The notes: generated from the sequence alone by a model not told the origin. Shown: positions 23,243 to 32,414, counted from the stretch's first letter. The stretch is DNA of 64,000 nucleotides from Spirochaetaceae bacterium bin103 (GCA_002238925.1 MPNH01000016.1:1-64000); one strand, 5' to 3'. Translations and numbers: made by a program.

Positions 23243-25008
23243 CAGTCGACCGCCGGGCGCGCCACGCGCAGGCTGCGCAGCCGGTTGAGCGCCGCGGCTA
23301 CCTCGAAGCCGCGCGGGCGCGCCCGGTCGCCGAAGCCGGGTGCGGCCAGCGCGTCGAGGCCGTGCTCCCGCAGGTCGGCATCGAGGGCGGCAAGAATCCG
23401 AGGCAGATCGCGGCGGCCGTCGCACAGGCCGCGGGTCAGACCCAGCAGCAGGTCGCCGATCATCCGGCACTGCGCGGCGTCGACGAGCTGGTACAACAGG
23501 CTCACGTCTATCTCCTCGGGTCCGAATTCGATGGCGCGGGTCCTGACCGCCCGCACCCGCTCCGGGCGCCGTCCGCGGCGCGGGTCCAGGCTGTCCGGTA
23601 GCGGGATGCGCGGCGGGGCGTGCGGCCAGCGGCCGGGCGCCCGCGGCGCCGCGTCGCCGAGCGGGTGCGCGTTGGCGATTTCCCGCGCCTGTGCGGTCAC
23701 GTCGCGCGGCTGGTAGGCGTCCATCCGGATTACGCAGTCGGCCACGTCGAGGTAGTCGCCGGCGCCGCCGACCACCAGCACCGACGACACGCCGCGCTCC
23801 TGCCAGAGCTGTCGTACCCGGTCGATGAACGGCGTAATCGGTTCGTCGGTGCCGGGTACCAGGCGGCGCATGCGCGCGTCGCGGATCATGAAGTTGGTGG
23901 CCGCGGTGTCCTCGTCGATCAACAGTCCGGTGGCCCCCGCCTCCAGCGCCTCCACGATGGCGGCGGCCTGGGAGGTGCTGCCGGAGGCGTCGTCGGTGTC
24001 GAAGCAGCCGGTGTCGCGGCCAAGCGGCAGCGCGCCGATGAACGGCGTCAGGCACGCCCCGCGCACGGAGCGGCCATCCTCGGCACGCACGCTCACGAGG
24101 CTGTGCGCCGAAACGCAGCGCTCCCGCCCGTCACCCGGCGAATGGTCGTACACGCCGAGCGCGATGGCCTGCAACAGCGTCGACTTGCCGTGATAGCCGC
24201 CGCCGGCGACCAGCGTCACCCCGGTGCGGATTCCCAGACCGCGCACCGTGCCCGCGTGCGGCGCCGCCAACTCAACCGCCGGCGGGTCCGGCGCCGCCAG
24301 CGGCAGCGCCGCGCCGAGCGGGCGCGGGTCGGCGCCGCTGCGGCGCGGCAGGATGCTGCCGTCGGCCAGGAACGCAACCAGTCCATGTTCGCCGAGCTGT
24401 GCGCGCAGGGCGACCTGGTCCTCGACAACCTGCACGTGGGTGCGCAGCACGTCGAAGTCGAGGCGCTCGGCCACGTGCCGCAGGGCGCCGTCGAGTCGCC
24501 GGGTCAACAATTCGCTGGCGGCGCGGCCGAGGATGCGCCTTCCCGCCGCCGGCAGCCCGGCGCTCAGGCGCACCCGCACGGCCCCGTCGGCGCCGACCAC
24601 GACGCCGGTACGCTCCAGCACTTCCTGACCGGCGGCGGCAATTTCCAGCATGCCGCTACGGCCGCTGCCGGCACCGCCCGCGGCGGCGGCCAGCGCCGGA
24701 CGCATGGCCCGTTGCAGGAAGTCGGCGCACGCGCGTCGCGCGTCGGCCCCGTCCCGCGCCCACGCCGGCAGCCGCAGCAGGCCGGCCGGCAGGTCTACCC
24801 GCAGCCGGCTTGGCGCGGCGAACGGATCGCCCTGGATGTGCTCGAAGGTGAGCGCGCCGCTGTCGAGCGCGTAGCGGCGCCCGCGCAGATCGCGGTAGTG
24901 GCCATACTGGCGGCCGTCGATGCGGTGCAGGTCGGGTGCGAGATCGCCACTCACGCGGGTGAACCCGAGTGACCGTGTGAATGCCTGAGGCATGGATGCC
25001 TGACGCAA
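23242..25008 (-). CDS. Predicted ATPase of the ABC class (COG3044/ABC_ATPase)
   Basis: 588 residues, family-typical length. The P-loop is unusual, GGGYHGKSTLLQA (family form of Walker A), followed by YDHSPGDGRERCVS, SLVSVRAEDGRSV and DASGSTSQAAAIVEALEAGATGLLIDEDTAATNFMIRD, the signature-plus-Walker B stretch of this family. The N-terminus has DGRQYGHYRDLRG. These proteins form a separate branch of ABC-type ATPases with no membrane partner, and a trypanosome member (MRB1590) binds RNA, so an RNA-related role is possible. The bacterial function is not established. A start at the internal Met (24993) is also possible. The truncated methyltransferase overlaps its stop. Confidence 0.88.
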   Translation of the reverse strand: MRQASMPQAFTRSLGFTRVSGDLAPDLHRIDGRQYGHYRDLRGRRYALDSGALTFEHIQGDPFAAPSRLRVDLPAGLLRLPAWARDGADARRACADFLQRAMRPALAAAAGGAGSGRSGMLEIAAAGQEVLERTGVVVGADGAVRVRLSAGLPAAGRRILGRAASELLTRRLDGALRHVAERLDFDVLRTHVQVVEDQVALRAQLGEHGLVAFLADGSILPRRSGADPRPLGAALPLAAPDPPAVELAAPHAGTVRGLGIRTGVTLVAGGGYHGKSTLLQAIALGVYDHSPGDGRERCVSAHSLVSVRAEDGRSVRGACLTPFIGALPLGRDTGCFDTDDASGSTSQAAAIVEALEAGATGLLIDEDTAATNFMIRDARMRRLVPGTDEPITPFIDRVRQLWQERGVSSVLVVGGAGDYLDVADCVIRMDAYQPRDVTAQAREIANAHPLGDAAPRAPGRWPHAPPRIPLPDSLDPRRGRRPERVRAVRTRAIEFGPEEIDVSLLYQLVDAAQCRMIGDLLLGLTRGLCDGRRDLPRILAALDADLREHGLDALAAPGFGDRARPRGFEVAAALNRLRSLRVARPAVD

Positions 25009-25180
25009 AGCTGGCTGGCGGGTAGCATGGCAGCGACCGGCCCAGGGTACCCGTGGCGCGTCCGAGAGTCCAACCGCGGCGGAGTGCGGCAGCGCGGCGG
25101 CGGACCACCGTGGGCCGGCAGCACGCCGGGACGCAACACGGCAGCGGGACAGCCACGGCCGCTGCGCGATTTGGAGGACA

Positions 25181-25975
25181 ATGAACGACGGTGTTCAGGG
25201 ATCGGCGCCCGATCGGCGCGCTCCGTCGGGCACGCACGTAAGGCGAACGGCGGCGGTTCTGTGGTTGGTGCTTGCAGCGGCCACGCCCGGGTCGTTGCAC
25301 GCCGACGAGGTGCGGGTTGCGGCGGCGGCAAACTTTGCGTTCGCAGCGCGGGAGATCGGCGAGCTGTTCGAAGAGGCAAGCGGCCATGAGGCGCTGCTGA
25401 GCTTCGGCTCGAGCGGACAACTGTATGCGCAGATCGCGCAGGGCGCGCCGTTCGACGTGTTTCTTGCCGCCGACCGGAGCTATCCGCGGCGCGCGGTGCG
25501 GGACGGCCTGGCGGTGGCGGACAGCGCGTTTACCTACGCCACGGGGCGGCTGGTGCTGTTCAGCGCCGATCCGGACCTGGTCGACGGGCGCGCGGGCCTG
25601 GAGGAGCGGGAGTTCCGGCGGTTGGCGATCGCCAACCCCGAGTTGGCGCCGTACGGTGCGGCGGCGGTCGAGGTGCTGGAAGCCCTCGGCCTTGCGAACC
25701 GTCTGCAGGCGCGGCTGGTGCGCGGCAACAACGTGGCGCAGACCTACCAGTTCGTGGTAACCGGCAACGCCGAGTTGGGCTTCGTGGCCCTGGCGCAGGT
25801 GATCGGCCACCAGCGCGGCTCGCGCTGGATCGTGCCGAGCGAACTGCATTCTCCGATTGCGCAGGACGCGGTGCTGCTGCGGCGCGGCGCCAGCCGCGAG
25901 GCCGCGTCCGCGTTCCTGGCGTTCTTGCGTTCGGACGCGGCTGCCGCGGTGCTGGTACGGTACGGGTACGAATGA
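25181..25975 (+). CDS. modA: Molybdate ABC transporter, periplasmic binding protein
   Basis: 264 residues; the start at 25181 follows TTGGAGGAC. A long n-region and hydrophobic core ([19 protein letters not shown]) end in an export cleavage site before [18 protein letters not shown]. ModA landmarks are [34 protein letters not shown] and [12 protein letters not shown], where Ser and the backbone amides contact the oxyanion; [24 protein letters not shown] closes the site. It overlaps modB by 4 bases. It delivers molybdate or tungstate to ModBC for molybdenum cofactor enzymes. No ModE regulator or cofactor synthesis gene is seen in the window. Confidence 0.95.
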   Translation: MNDGVQGSAPDRRAPSGTHVRRTAAVLWLVLAAATPGSLHADEVRVAAAANFAFAAREIGELFEEASGHEALLSFGSSGQLYAQIAQGAPFDVFLAADRSYPRRAVRDGLAVADSAFTYATGRLVLFSADPDLVDGRAGLEEREFRRLAIANPELAPYGAAAVEVLEALGLANRLQARLVRGNNVAQTYQFVVTGNAELGFVALAQVIGHQRGSRWIVPSELHSPIAQDAVLLRRGASREAASAFLAFLRSDAAAAVLVRYGYE

Positions 25976-26649
25976 GCGCCGCCCTGTGGCCGCCGATCCT
26001 GCTGACCCTGCAGCTCGCGTCGGTTACCACCGTGATTCTGCTCGCGGTGGGTACGCCGATTGCCTGGTGGCTGGCGCGCTCGCCGCACCGGTGGAAGGAG
26101 GCGGTCGCCGCCGTGGTGGCGCTGCCGCTGGTGCTGCCGCCGACGGTGCTCGGCTTCTACCTGCTGATAGCCCTCGGCCCGAGCGGCCCTGGCGGCTGGC
26201 TCGCGGGCCTGTTTGGCGGACGCTCGCTGGCGTTCACCTTTACCGGCCTGGTGATCGGCTCGGTGTGCTACTCGATGCCGTTCGTGGTACAGCCGATCCG
26301 CGACGCCTTCGAGGCGGTCGGCGATCGCCCGTTCGACGTTGCCGCAACGCTGCGCGCGTCGCCGTGGGACCGGTTCTGGAGTGTGGCGGTGCCGTTGGCG
26401 CGGCCCGGCTTTGTCAGCGGCGCGGTACTGGGGTTCGCCCACACGGTGGGTGAGTTCGGCGTGGTGCTGATGATCGGCGGCAACATTCCCAGCCGCACGC
26501 GCGTGCTGTCGGTGGCGGTGTACGAGTTCGTCGAGACGCTGCAGTGGCGGGAGGCGCACCTGCTCGCCGGCGGCATGCTGCTGTTCGCGTTCCTGGTGAT
26601 CCTGGCGATGCGGCTGCTGGAGCGGCGCAGCGTGCGGTGGCGTCCGTGA
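25972..26649 (+). CDS. modB: Molybdate ABC transporter permease
   Basis: 225 residues with about five membrane segments and the EAA-like coupling loop ([34 protein letters not shown]). The N-terminus ([31 protein letters not shown]) is typical ModB. It overlaps modA and modC by 4 bases each (ATGA and GTGA), so the three genes are translationally coupled. Two copies would form the channel fed by ModA and powered by ModC. Confidence 0.95.
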   Translation: MSAALWPPILLTLQLASVTTVILLAVGTPIAWWLARSPHRWKEAVAAVVALPLVLPPTVLGFYLLIALGPSGPGGWLAGLFGGRSLAFTFTGLVIGSVCYSMPFVVQPIRDAFEAVGDRPFDVAATLRASPWDRFWSVAVPLARPGFVSGAVLGFAHTVGEFGVVLMIGGNIPSRTRVLSVAVYEFVETLQWREAHLLAGGMLLFAFLVILAMRLLERRSVRWRP

Positions 26650-27764
26650 GCGTCCGGCACGCGCCCCGCCCCGCGCCGGACGAGATCGATGCGGTGTTCG
26701 CCGGCACCCTGGGTAGCTTTCGCCTGGACATTGCGTTCCGCATCCCCGGCTCCGGGATCACCGCCGTGTTCGGGCCGTCGGGCAGCGGCAAGACCACGAT
26801 TCTGCGCTGCATCGCCGGCCTGCAGCGGCTCGCCGGGCGTTGTCTGATCGGCAGCGAGACCTGGCAGGACGACGGCAACGGCATGTTTCGCGAACCTCAC
26901 GAGCGGCGCGTCGGCTACGTGTTCCAGGAGGCGAGCCTGTTCCCGCACCTGTCGGTACGCGGCAACCTGCGCTACGCGGCGCGCCGCGCTGGCGTCGCGC
27001 CGGTGCTGGGGTTCGCCGCGGTGGTAGAAATGCTGGGCCTCGGCCTATTGCTGGAGCGGGCGCCGGCGGCGCTGTCGGGCGGCGAGCGGCAACGGGTGGC
27101 GGTGGGCCGGGCGCTGTTGTCGCAGCCGCGCCTGCTGCTGCTGGACGAACCGCTGTCCGCCCTGGACCAGGGGGCGCGGGAGGAGATCATCTCCTACTTC
27201 GAGGTGCTGCACCGCGAGTTGTCGATTCCGATGCTGTACGTCAGTCACGACCTCGCGGAAGTGGCGCGGCTGGCGGATCACCTGGTGGTGATCGCGGGCG
27301 GCGGCAAACTCGCGGACGGACCGGTCGGGGAGATCCTGGAGCGCCTCGACCTGCATCCCACCGCCGAGCGATTCGAGGCCGGTGTGGTGCTGGACGCGCG
27401 CGTGGCGGCGCACGACCCGCGCTATCATCTGAGCCGCCTGCGCCACCACGGCGGGGTTATCACGGTACCCCTGGTCGAGGCGGAGGTGGGCGAGGCGGTG
27501 CGCCTGCGCATCCGCGCCCGCGACGTGGCGCTGGCCACCCGCCGGCCGCGCGCAATCAGCATCCGCAACGTGCTGCCGGGCACGGTGGTGGAGGTCAGCG
27601 AGCAGCCGAACAGCGCCTACGCGGAGGCGCTGGTGGACATCGGCGGCGGGCGGCTGCGCGCCCGCATCACCCGCGAGGCGGCCGCCGACCTGGGGCTGCG
27701 CACGGGCACCCGCGTGTACGCCCTGGTCAAGAGCATCTCCTTCGAGCACGCCGCTCGCCACTGA
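26646..27764 (+). CDS. modC: Molybdate ABC transporter ATP-binding protein
   Basis: 372 residues from a GTG at 26646 that overlaps the modB stop (GTGA). Walker A GPSGSGKT is at residues 43-50, then the Q-loop [13 protein letters not shown], signature [16 protein letters not shown], Walker [13 protein letters not shown] and the switch His in [14 protein letters not shown]. The C-terminal ~75 residues are a molybdate-binding TOBE/Mop domain ([15 protein letters not shown] through YALVKSISF), which senses intracellular oxyanion. Length and domain order match ModC. Longer readings upstream overlap modB and are not protein-like. It converges with the ABC-F gene. Confidence 0.94.
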   Translation: MSVRHAPRPAPDEIDAVFAGTLGSFRLDIAFRIPGSGITAVFGPSGSGKTTILRCIAGLQRLAGRCLIGSETWQDDGNGMFREPHERRVGYVFQEASLFPHLSVRGNLRYAARRAGVAPVLGFAAVVEMLGLGLLLERAPAALSGGERQRVAVGRALLSQPRLLLLDEPLSALDQGAREEIISYFEVLHRELSIPMLYVSHDLAEVARLADHLVVIAGGGKLADGPVGEILERLDLHPTAERFEAGVVLDARVAAHDPRYHLSRLRHHGGVITVPLVEAEVGEAVRLRIRARDVALATRRPRAISIRNVLPGTVVEVSEQPNSAYAEALVDIGGGRLRARITREAAADLGLRTGTRVYALVKSISFEHAARH

Positions 27765-27777
27765 CCGCGACCGGTCA
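27762..27777. terminator. Inverted repeat spanning both convergent stop codons
   Basis: TGACCG (27762-27767) and CGGTCA (27772-27777) pair around a 4-base loop. The left arm begins with the modC stop codon and the right arm contains the stop of the ABC-F gene on the other strand. The stem is short and has no T-run, so it may act only as a weak bidirectional terminator. Confidence 0.3.
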
Positions 27778-29418
27778 CGAGTTGCCGTGGCGGTCGATCA
27801 GCAGGCGGCGCCGGCCCGGGTCCTCCTCACGGATCTGCCAGCGGGTGGCGGCGTAGCGGTCCACGAAGTAGCGGTCGTGGGAGACCACCACCACGGCGCC
27901 GGCGAACTGGTCGAGCGCGGTCTCGAACTGTTCGCGCGAGTCGATGTCGAGGTGGTTGAGCGGTTCGTCGAGCAGCAGCACCGTGGAGCCCCGAGCCACC
28001 AGCAGGGCCAGCGACAGGCGCGCGCGTTCGCCGTAGCTGAGCTGGGCGATGGGGCGCAGCGCGTCGTCGCCGGAGAACAGGAACAGGTGCAGGAACGAGC
28101 GCACCTCCGTCTCCGCCGCCGGCCCCGCCGCGCCGATCGTGGCCACCGCGGTGGAAGCCGGGTCCAGCAGCTCCTGCTCCTGTGCCAGGTAGCCGACCTG
28201 CGCGGACGGCGAGCGCCGCACCGCGCCCGCGAGCGGCGGCAGTGCCCCGGCGAGCGTGCGCAGCAGGGTGGTCTTGCCGCTGCCATTGGCGCCGAGCAGG
28301 GCGACGCGCTCCCGGCCGCCCAGTTCGACGCTGACTTCTTCCAGCAGCGGCGCGGCGGGCGCGTAGCCCAGCGTGGCGTCGTGCAGCACGAGAACCCGGT
28401 CGCTGCCGGCTGCCGCGCCGAACTCCACCTTCATTCGCCAGTTGGTCGTGGGCCGTTCGGCGCGTTCCGCAGCCGTCTCGTAGCGTGCCAGCCTGGTTTC
28501 TCGGGCGCTCGCCTTGCGGGCCACCTTCTTGGCCAGCCGGCGCACGTTGGGCTGGCTCGGCGTTGTGCTGCGCTCGACGCGGCGCGCCTGCTCCTTGGTG
28601 CGTGCGATGTCCTGGCGCATCCTGCGGATCTCCGCCTGCTCGGTCTGATAGCGGCTGCGCTGCCGCTCCAGTTCGGCCGCACGCTGCTCGGCGTAGGCCG
28701 TGTAGTTGCCGGCGTAGCGGACGACCGTGCGGTGACGTGCGTCCACCGCCAGGATCTCGGTGGCGACCTTGTCCAGGAAGGCACGGTCGTGGGACACGAA
28801 CAGGACACCGCCGCGGAACTCGACGAGGGTGTGCGCGAGGACGCGTAGGGCCGCGTCGTCGAGGTGGTTGGTCGGTTCATCGAGGATCAGGAAGTCGGGG
28901 GCGCGGGCGAGTTCCAGGCACAGGCCCAGCTTGAGCTGTTGCCCGCCGCTGAGCTGGTCGACCGGCGTCTCAGGATCGAGCTCCGCCAAGCCCCAGCGGC
29001 GCAGCGCCTCGGGCGAGCAGGCCTCTCCGGCCGCCGTCATTCGGTCCAGGGCGTCGCTGTAGGCGGTGGCCGCCGTCGCGTCATCTGGCGTCTCCGCCAG
29101 CCGTGCGGCAGCCTTTTCCACCTGGCGCTCCAGGTGGCCGGCGACGCCGAGCAGCGCGCCGACCGGGCCGGCAAACACGTCTTCATCCGACTCGTTGCCG
29201 CTCTGGTCGAGGTAGCCGACGGTAAGCTGGGCGGGCGTCCAGTCGACGCTGCCCGCGCGCACCGGATGGTGCCCCTGAATCGCCTCCAGGAGCGTGGACT
29301 TGCCGCTGCCGTTGGCGCCGATCAACGCCACGCGGCTGCCGGCGTTGACCGTGAACGAGACATCGCGCAGCAGATCCTGCGGCCCACGGGATATGGAAAG
29401 ATTGGATACGGTAAGCAC
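27775..29418 (-). CDS. ABC-F family ATPase (ribosome-associated)
   Basis: 547 residues with two ABC domains and no membrane segments. First domain: Walker A GANGSGKSTLL, signature LSGGQQLKLGLCLELA, Walker B LILDEPTNHLDD. A charged Arg/Gln-rich linker (AAELERQRSRYQTEQAEIRRM) follows. Second domain: GANGSGKTTLLR, LSYGERARLSLALL in place of LSGG, and LLLDEPLNHLD. ABC-F proteins bind the ribosomal E site and rescue stalled or drug-blocked ribosomes. The long linker would be the P-site-tRNA interaction motif, and linkers of this kind occur in both housekeeping and antibiotic-resistance members. Which applies here cannot be read from sequence. Confidence 0.92.
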   Translation of the reverse strand: MLTVSNLSISRGPQDLLRDVSFTVNAGSRVALIGANGSGKSTLLEAIQGHHPVRAGSVDWTPAQLTVGYLDQSGNESDEDVFAGPVGALLGVAGHLERQVEKAAARLAETPDDATAATAYSDALDRMTAAGEACSPEALRRWGLAELDPETPVDQLSGGQQLKLGLCLELARAPDFLILDEPTNHLDDAALRVLAHTLVEFRGGVLFVSHDRAFLDKVATEILAVDARHRTVVRYAGNYTAYAEQRAAELERQRSRYQTEQAEIRRMRQDIARTKEQARRVERSTTPSQPNVRRLAKKVARKASARETRLARYETAAERAERPTTNWRMKVEFGAAAGSDRVLVLHDATLGYAPAAPLLEEVSVELGGRERVALLGANGSGKTTLLRTLAGALPPLAGAVRRSPSAQVGYLAQEQELLDPASTAVATIGAAGPAAETEVRSFLHLFLFSGDDALRPIAQLSYGERARLSLALLVARGSTVLLLDEPLNHLDIDSREQFETALDQFAGAVVVVSHDRYFVDRYAATRWQIREEDPGRRRLLIDRHGNS

Positions 29419-29617
29419 GGAGTCCTCCGCAAAGTGAACGAACGAGGAGCGCCTACCCGCGGCGCTCTGCTACCGTATCCAGTCGATCATTCCAGCCTCC
29501 GCAGGCAAGCTTACGTGAGAACGAAGACGACATGCAACGGGAATCCGGCAAGGGCGGGCAGGGCGACGGCACGCGCTCGGCGCCGTTCCTGCTATGCTGC
29601 GTCGCACGAGTGCCGGC

Positions 29618-30319
29618 ATGCCATTCTCGATCGACCATGTGGTCCCGTGGGGGCGTTCCCTGGAGGAGTACCGTGCGATGTTCTCTCTCTCGGAGGGCGA
29701 CGTGGCGCGGCGCATTCTGGGTTGCGGTGATGGTCCGGCGAGCTTCAACGCCGAGTTGTCGGCGCGCGGCGGCAGCGTGGTCTCCGTCGATCCGCTGTAC
29801 CGATTTTCCAAGGCCGCCATCGAACGGCGGGTGAAGCAGGCATTTCCCTCCATGATGGCACAAACCAGCGCCAATCGCGGCGACTTTGTCTGGACCCACG
29901 TGCGGTCGCTCGACGATCTTGGCCGGCGGCGAATGGGTGCGCTGCGCTCATTTCTGGCGGACTTCGAGGCCGGCCAGCGGTCGGGCCGTTATGTCGACGC
30001 CGCGCTGCCGGTGCTCCCGTTTGCGGACGACACCTTCGACCTTGCCCTGTCCTCGCACTTCCTGTTTCTCTACAGCGTTCAGTTCGACCTCGACTTCCAC
30101 GTCGCCGCACTTCGCGAGATGCTGCGCGTGGCGGCCGAGGTGCGCGTGTTTCCGCTGTTGCAGATCGGGGGAGCGCCGTCGCCACATGTGACCGGTGTGC
30201 AGGAGGCGTTCACCACGCCGGACGTCAGCGCCACGGTGGAACCGGTGCCGTACGAGTTCCAGCGCGGCGGCAACCGCATGCTGCGGCTGCGGCGCGGCAC
30301 CGCCTCGGACTCCGCTTGA
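29618..30319 (+). CDS. Class I SAM-dependent methyltransferase-like protein
   Basis: 233 residues when started at the ATG at 29618 (MPFSIDHVVPWGRSL). An upstream ATG at 29594 would add 8 residues with no family character. Motif I is ILGCGDGPASFNAEL with the acidic end of beta-2 in VVSVDPLY. Motif IV-like text is FADDTFDLALSSHFLFLYS, and a long insertion (RRVKQAFPSMMAQ) lies before it. The fold is clear, but the substrate is not. A PhyH dioxygenase follows 47 bases downstream on the same strand, so the two may modify the same small molecule. Confidence 0.8.
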   Translation: MPFSIDHVVPWGRSLEEYRAMFSLSEGDVARRILGCGDGPASFNAELSARGGSVVSVDPLYRFSKAAIERRVKQAFPSMMAQTSANRGDFVWTHVRSLDDLGRRRMGALRSFLADFEAGQRSGRYVDAALPVLPFADDTFDLALSSHFLFLYSVQFDLDFHVAALREMLRVAAEVRVFPLLQIGGAPSPHVTGVQEAFTTPDVSATVEPVPYEFQRGGNRMLRLRRGTASDSA

Positions 30320-30366
30320 CGGCGATTTCGGACTGGTGCAACAGTTTCTGAGCGGAGGAGTTTGCG

Positions 30367-31398
30367 ATGCCGAGCGTGCGCTGGACGGAGTGGAAGACCT
30401 GGGACAACTGGAAGCGGTTGTGCGGCACGGAGATCGACGGGCTCGGGCTCACCGGCAACCTGCGGGAGCTTGAGGAGCGGGGATACACTGTGCTGCTCCC
30501 CGGTCAGTTGGGCGGTCACGGCCTGCTGGAGCGCGCCGTCGAGGCGCTGCTGCGGGTGGCCGAGGAACGCACCGGGGTGCGGCCCGATGTCGCGGCCGGC
30601 GAGTTTGGCCCCACGCTGCACGCGGGCTCGCATCAGCACCAGAGCTGGCTGCAGGGAGGCTTGCTCAGCACGGACGCGGCTTTCGAACAGATCATCCAGC
30701 ATCCCATGACCCTGCCGTTGCTGGAATACTTCCTGGGCCCGGGATTCCTGCTGTCCGCGTTCAACGCCCTGATCAAGCGGCGCGATCCGGCGATCTCACG
30801 GGACAACGGCGTGACCGGCGGCGGTTTCCACACCGACGTGCACCTGTACCCGTTCGAACCATTGCCCGATCCCCCGATGGTGTTCAACACCAACTGGTGC
30901 CTGACCGACTACAGCAAGGACGACGGAGCTCTGGCGGTGGTGCCGGAGTCGCACAAGCTGCGCCGCAACGCGCAGCCCGGCGAGGCGGAGAAGCTGGCGG
31001 TACCGGTGGAGGCGCCGGCCGGTTCGGTGATCGTGTTTCACGGCAACCTGTGGCACGGCTCCTTCCCGCGCGTTACTCCGGGGCTGCGGCTCACGGTCAC
31101 GGCATTCTACAGTGCCCATTACTGCCGCCCGCAGGAGCATTTCCCGGGCCAGGTTACCGACGAGAGCGTGGCCCGCAACGGCGAACGGTTCCGGCAACTG
31201 GTCAACCTGCAGGACATCTGGGGCATCGAGACCGAGGGCGACCACGGGGTACCCCGCTGGGAGCGCGGCACCGGCGCCACGCTGCGCCAGGTCCAGGAGG
31301 GGACGGTCACCCATCACGGGCGCAGGTACCGCATCGAAGACGACGACACCATCACCGAGCACGCGGCCGGCAGACCGCGCTACGTCCCCGTCGACTGA
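30367..31398 (+). CDS. Phytanoyl-CoA dioxygenase (PhyH) family protein
   Basis: 343 residues. The start at 30367 is preceded by GCGGAGGAG. Iron ligands are H155-T-D157 (FHTDVHLYP) and the distal H230 (HGNLWHGSF), with R235 nearby as a 2-oxoglutarate contact candidate. It is longer than the window's other PhyH member and only distantly related to it. The N-terminus (WKTWDNWKRLCG) and C-terminus carry extra domains of unknown role. It should hydroxylate or desaturate a small organic substrate, using Fe(II), O2 and 2-oxoglutarate. It appears to share an operon with the upstream methyltransferase. Confidence 0.9.
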   Translation: MPSVRWTEWKTWDNWKRLCGTEIDGLGLTGNLRELEERGYTVLLPGQLGGHGLLERAVEALLRVAEERTGVRPDVAAGEFGPTLHAGSHQHQSWLQGGLLSTDAAFEQIIQHPMTLPLLEYFLGPGFLLSAFNALIKRRDPAISRDNGVTGGGFHTDVHLYPFEPLPDPPMVFNTNWCLTDYSKDDGALAVVPESHKLRRNAQPGEAEKLAVPVEAPAGSVIVFHGNLWHGSFPRVTPGLRLTVTAFYSAHYCRPQEHFPGQVTDESVARNGERFRQLVNLQDIWGIETEGDHGVPRWERGTGATLRQVQEGTVTHHGRRYRIEDDDTITEHAAGRPRYVPVD

Positions 31399-31399
31399 C

Positions 31400-31500
31400 G
31401 AGCGCCATCTGCATCGCCCTGCGCACGCGGATGTCGTCGAATGGCGTCTTGTCGATGTCCATGGCGAAGCTTGTCGCATTCGAGCGATACGCAGATCGCC
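31400..31500 (-). pseudogene. Relic of a family 5 (Dpp/Opp) substrate-binding protein
   Basis: Read on the minus strand this stretch gives AYRSNATSFAMDIDKTP directly followed by FDDIRVRRAMQMALV. The phrase D-K-x-P-F-D-D-x-R-V-R-x-A-M is the well-conserved hinge block of peptide-binding lipoproteins (SBP_bac_5), with the preceding Ser-x-Phe-x-Met strand. Nothing else of the ~550-residue protein is present, and the piece abuts the stop of the PhyH gene. It has no start, no ribosome-binding site and no frame of its own. It looks like the remains of a deleted ABC operon. Confidence 0.5.
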
Positions 31501-31841
31501 TGCCTGATGACGGCCAAGCGGCACCCATGCGCTGTTGCGGGACGGTATTGGACTGCGCACCCGGGCTACTCGGTAGAAGAGGTGGCGTAACTTATCGATA
31601 TCGAATCACCGCCGTCGTCCCCGCGCCCCCGTCTGTCCGCGGGTCGCCTCCCTGCCCGGTATTTGCAAGTGGTGTTGACACGAACCAACGCCCAGCCGTA
31701 TAGTCGGTAGCGGTGCCAGCATGGGTCGATCAGCTCGGGGTAGACTTCGTTTCGGCGCTATAGTGGTGCCGAAAAAATCAGTATGACGGCACTTGCCGAT
31801 TGGTAGGCGTAATTCGCCGAAGTGATGTTATTGGAAAATAT
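31501..31841. other. Regulatory leader region, A+T-rich towards the 3' end
   Basis: This gap has no family-like frame on either strand. It contains a near-consensus promoter (31675-31704), an inverted repeat GTGCCG...CGGCAC (31766-31771 and 31787-31792, 15-base loop) and a second TATAGT box (31759-31764). From about 31745 to 31870 the sequence is markedly richer in A+T than the rest of the window. The layout suggests a regulated leader of about 130 bases before the small HTH-like gene. Confidence 0.5.
31675..31704 (+). promoter_or_regulatory. Near-consensus sigma-70 promoter
   Basis: TTGACA (31675-31680) matches the -35 consensus exactly, and TATAGT (31699-31704) matches five of six bases of the -10 consensus. 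The spacer is 18 bases. It is the clearest promoter in the window and points to the unknown gene that starts at 31842, leaving a leader of about 130 bases. Confidence 0.6.
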
Positions 31842-32390
31842 ATGTCTGTTTATCAGTTTACTTTGATTGTGGAGGGTCCCGACCTGCAGAGCGACAATGC
31901 AATTGGAGCCCTGTTTGAAGCGGGCTGCGACGATTCTCTCGTTGGTAGCACCGACGGAATACAATACCTTGACTTCGACCGGGAAGCGCCGAATCTGGAG
32001 ACGGCAATCCTGTCCGCGATCGCGGATGTCGAGCGTCTCCCGGGCGTCGAGGTAATCCGGCTCGCTGGCGGCGGTCTTGTTTCCATGGCTGATATCGCCC
32101 ACCACACGGGTCGAACACGGGAGAGCATCCGTTTGCTCATCATGAATGAAAGGGGGCCTGGCGGATTTCCCGCGCCGGTGACTGATCCTCGTACCCGCTA
32201 TCGACTGTGGCGCTGGTCAGAGGTCCGTCGCTGGTTCGAAACCAACTACGCAGGCGGGCCTCTGCAGGGCGACGACTCAGGGTGCGATCAAGTTTCCGAG
32301 GCAATCAACGCAGGCCTTGAACTACGGCACTACTGCCGATACGTCCGACCCGAACAGCGCGCACGACTCAATGCGCTTATTGGCACCTGA
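31842..32390 (+). CDS. Unknown protein with an AlpA/HTH-like C-terminal half
   Basis: 182 residues from the ATG at 31842, preceded by GGAAAA; a longer upstream reading is unlikely. The N-terminal half alternates strands and helices (YQFTLIVEGPDLQSD, ALFEAGCDDSLVGSTDGIQYLDFDREAP, ILSAIADVERLPGVEVIRL). The second half resembles a helix-turn-helix: SMADIAHHTGRTRESIRLLI, then GFPAPV, which recalls the AlpA/excisionase pattern (GFPxP wing), and a basic YRLWRWSEVRRWFETN. It is A+T-richer than its neighbours, stands alone behind a strong promoter and sits beside gene relics. Together these suggest acquired DNA. A regulator or an antitoxin-like DNA-binding protein is possible, but I do not recognise the family. 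Confidence 0.65.
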   Translation: MSVYQFTLIVEGPDLQSDNAIGALFEAGCDDSLVGSTDGIQYLDFDREAPNLETAILSAIADVERLPGVEVIRLAGGGLVSMADIAHHTGRTRESIRLLIMNERGPGGFPAPVTDPRTRYRLWRWSEVRRWFETNYAGGPLQGDDSGCDQVSEAINAGLELRHYCRYVRPEQRARLNALIGT

Positions 32391-32414
32391 GCTCGCCATT
32401 CACGGAGACGCTGG

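Noticed and set aside
25009-25180. Possible molybdenum-cofactor riboswitch upstream of modA
   Set aside because: The leader is GC-rich and could fold, but I could not recognise the conserved core of the Moco/Tuco RNA. A covariance-model search would decide.
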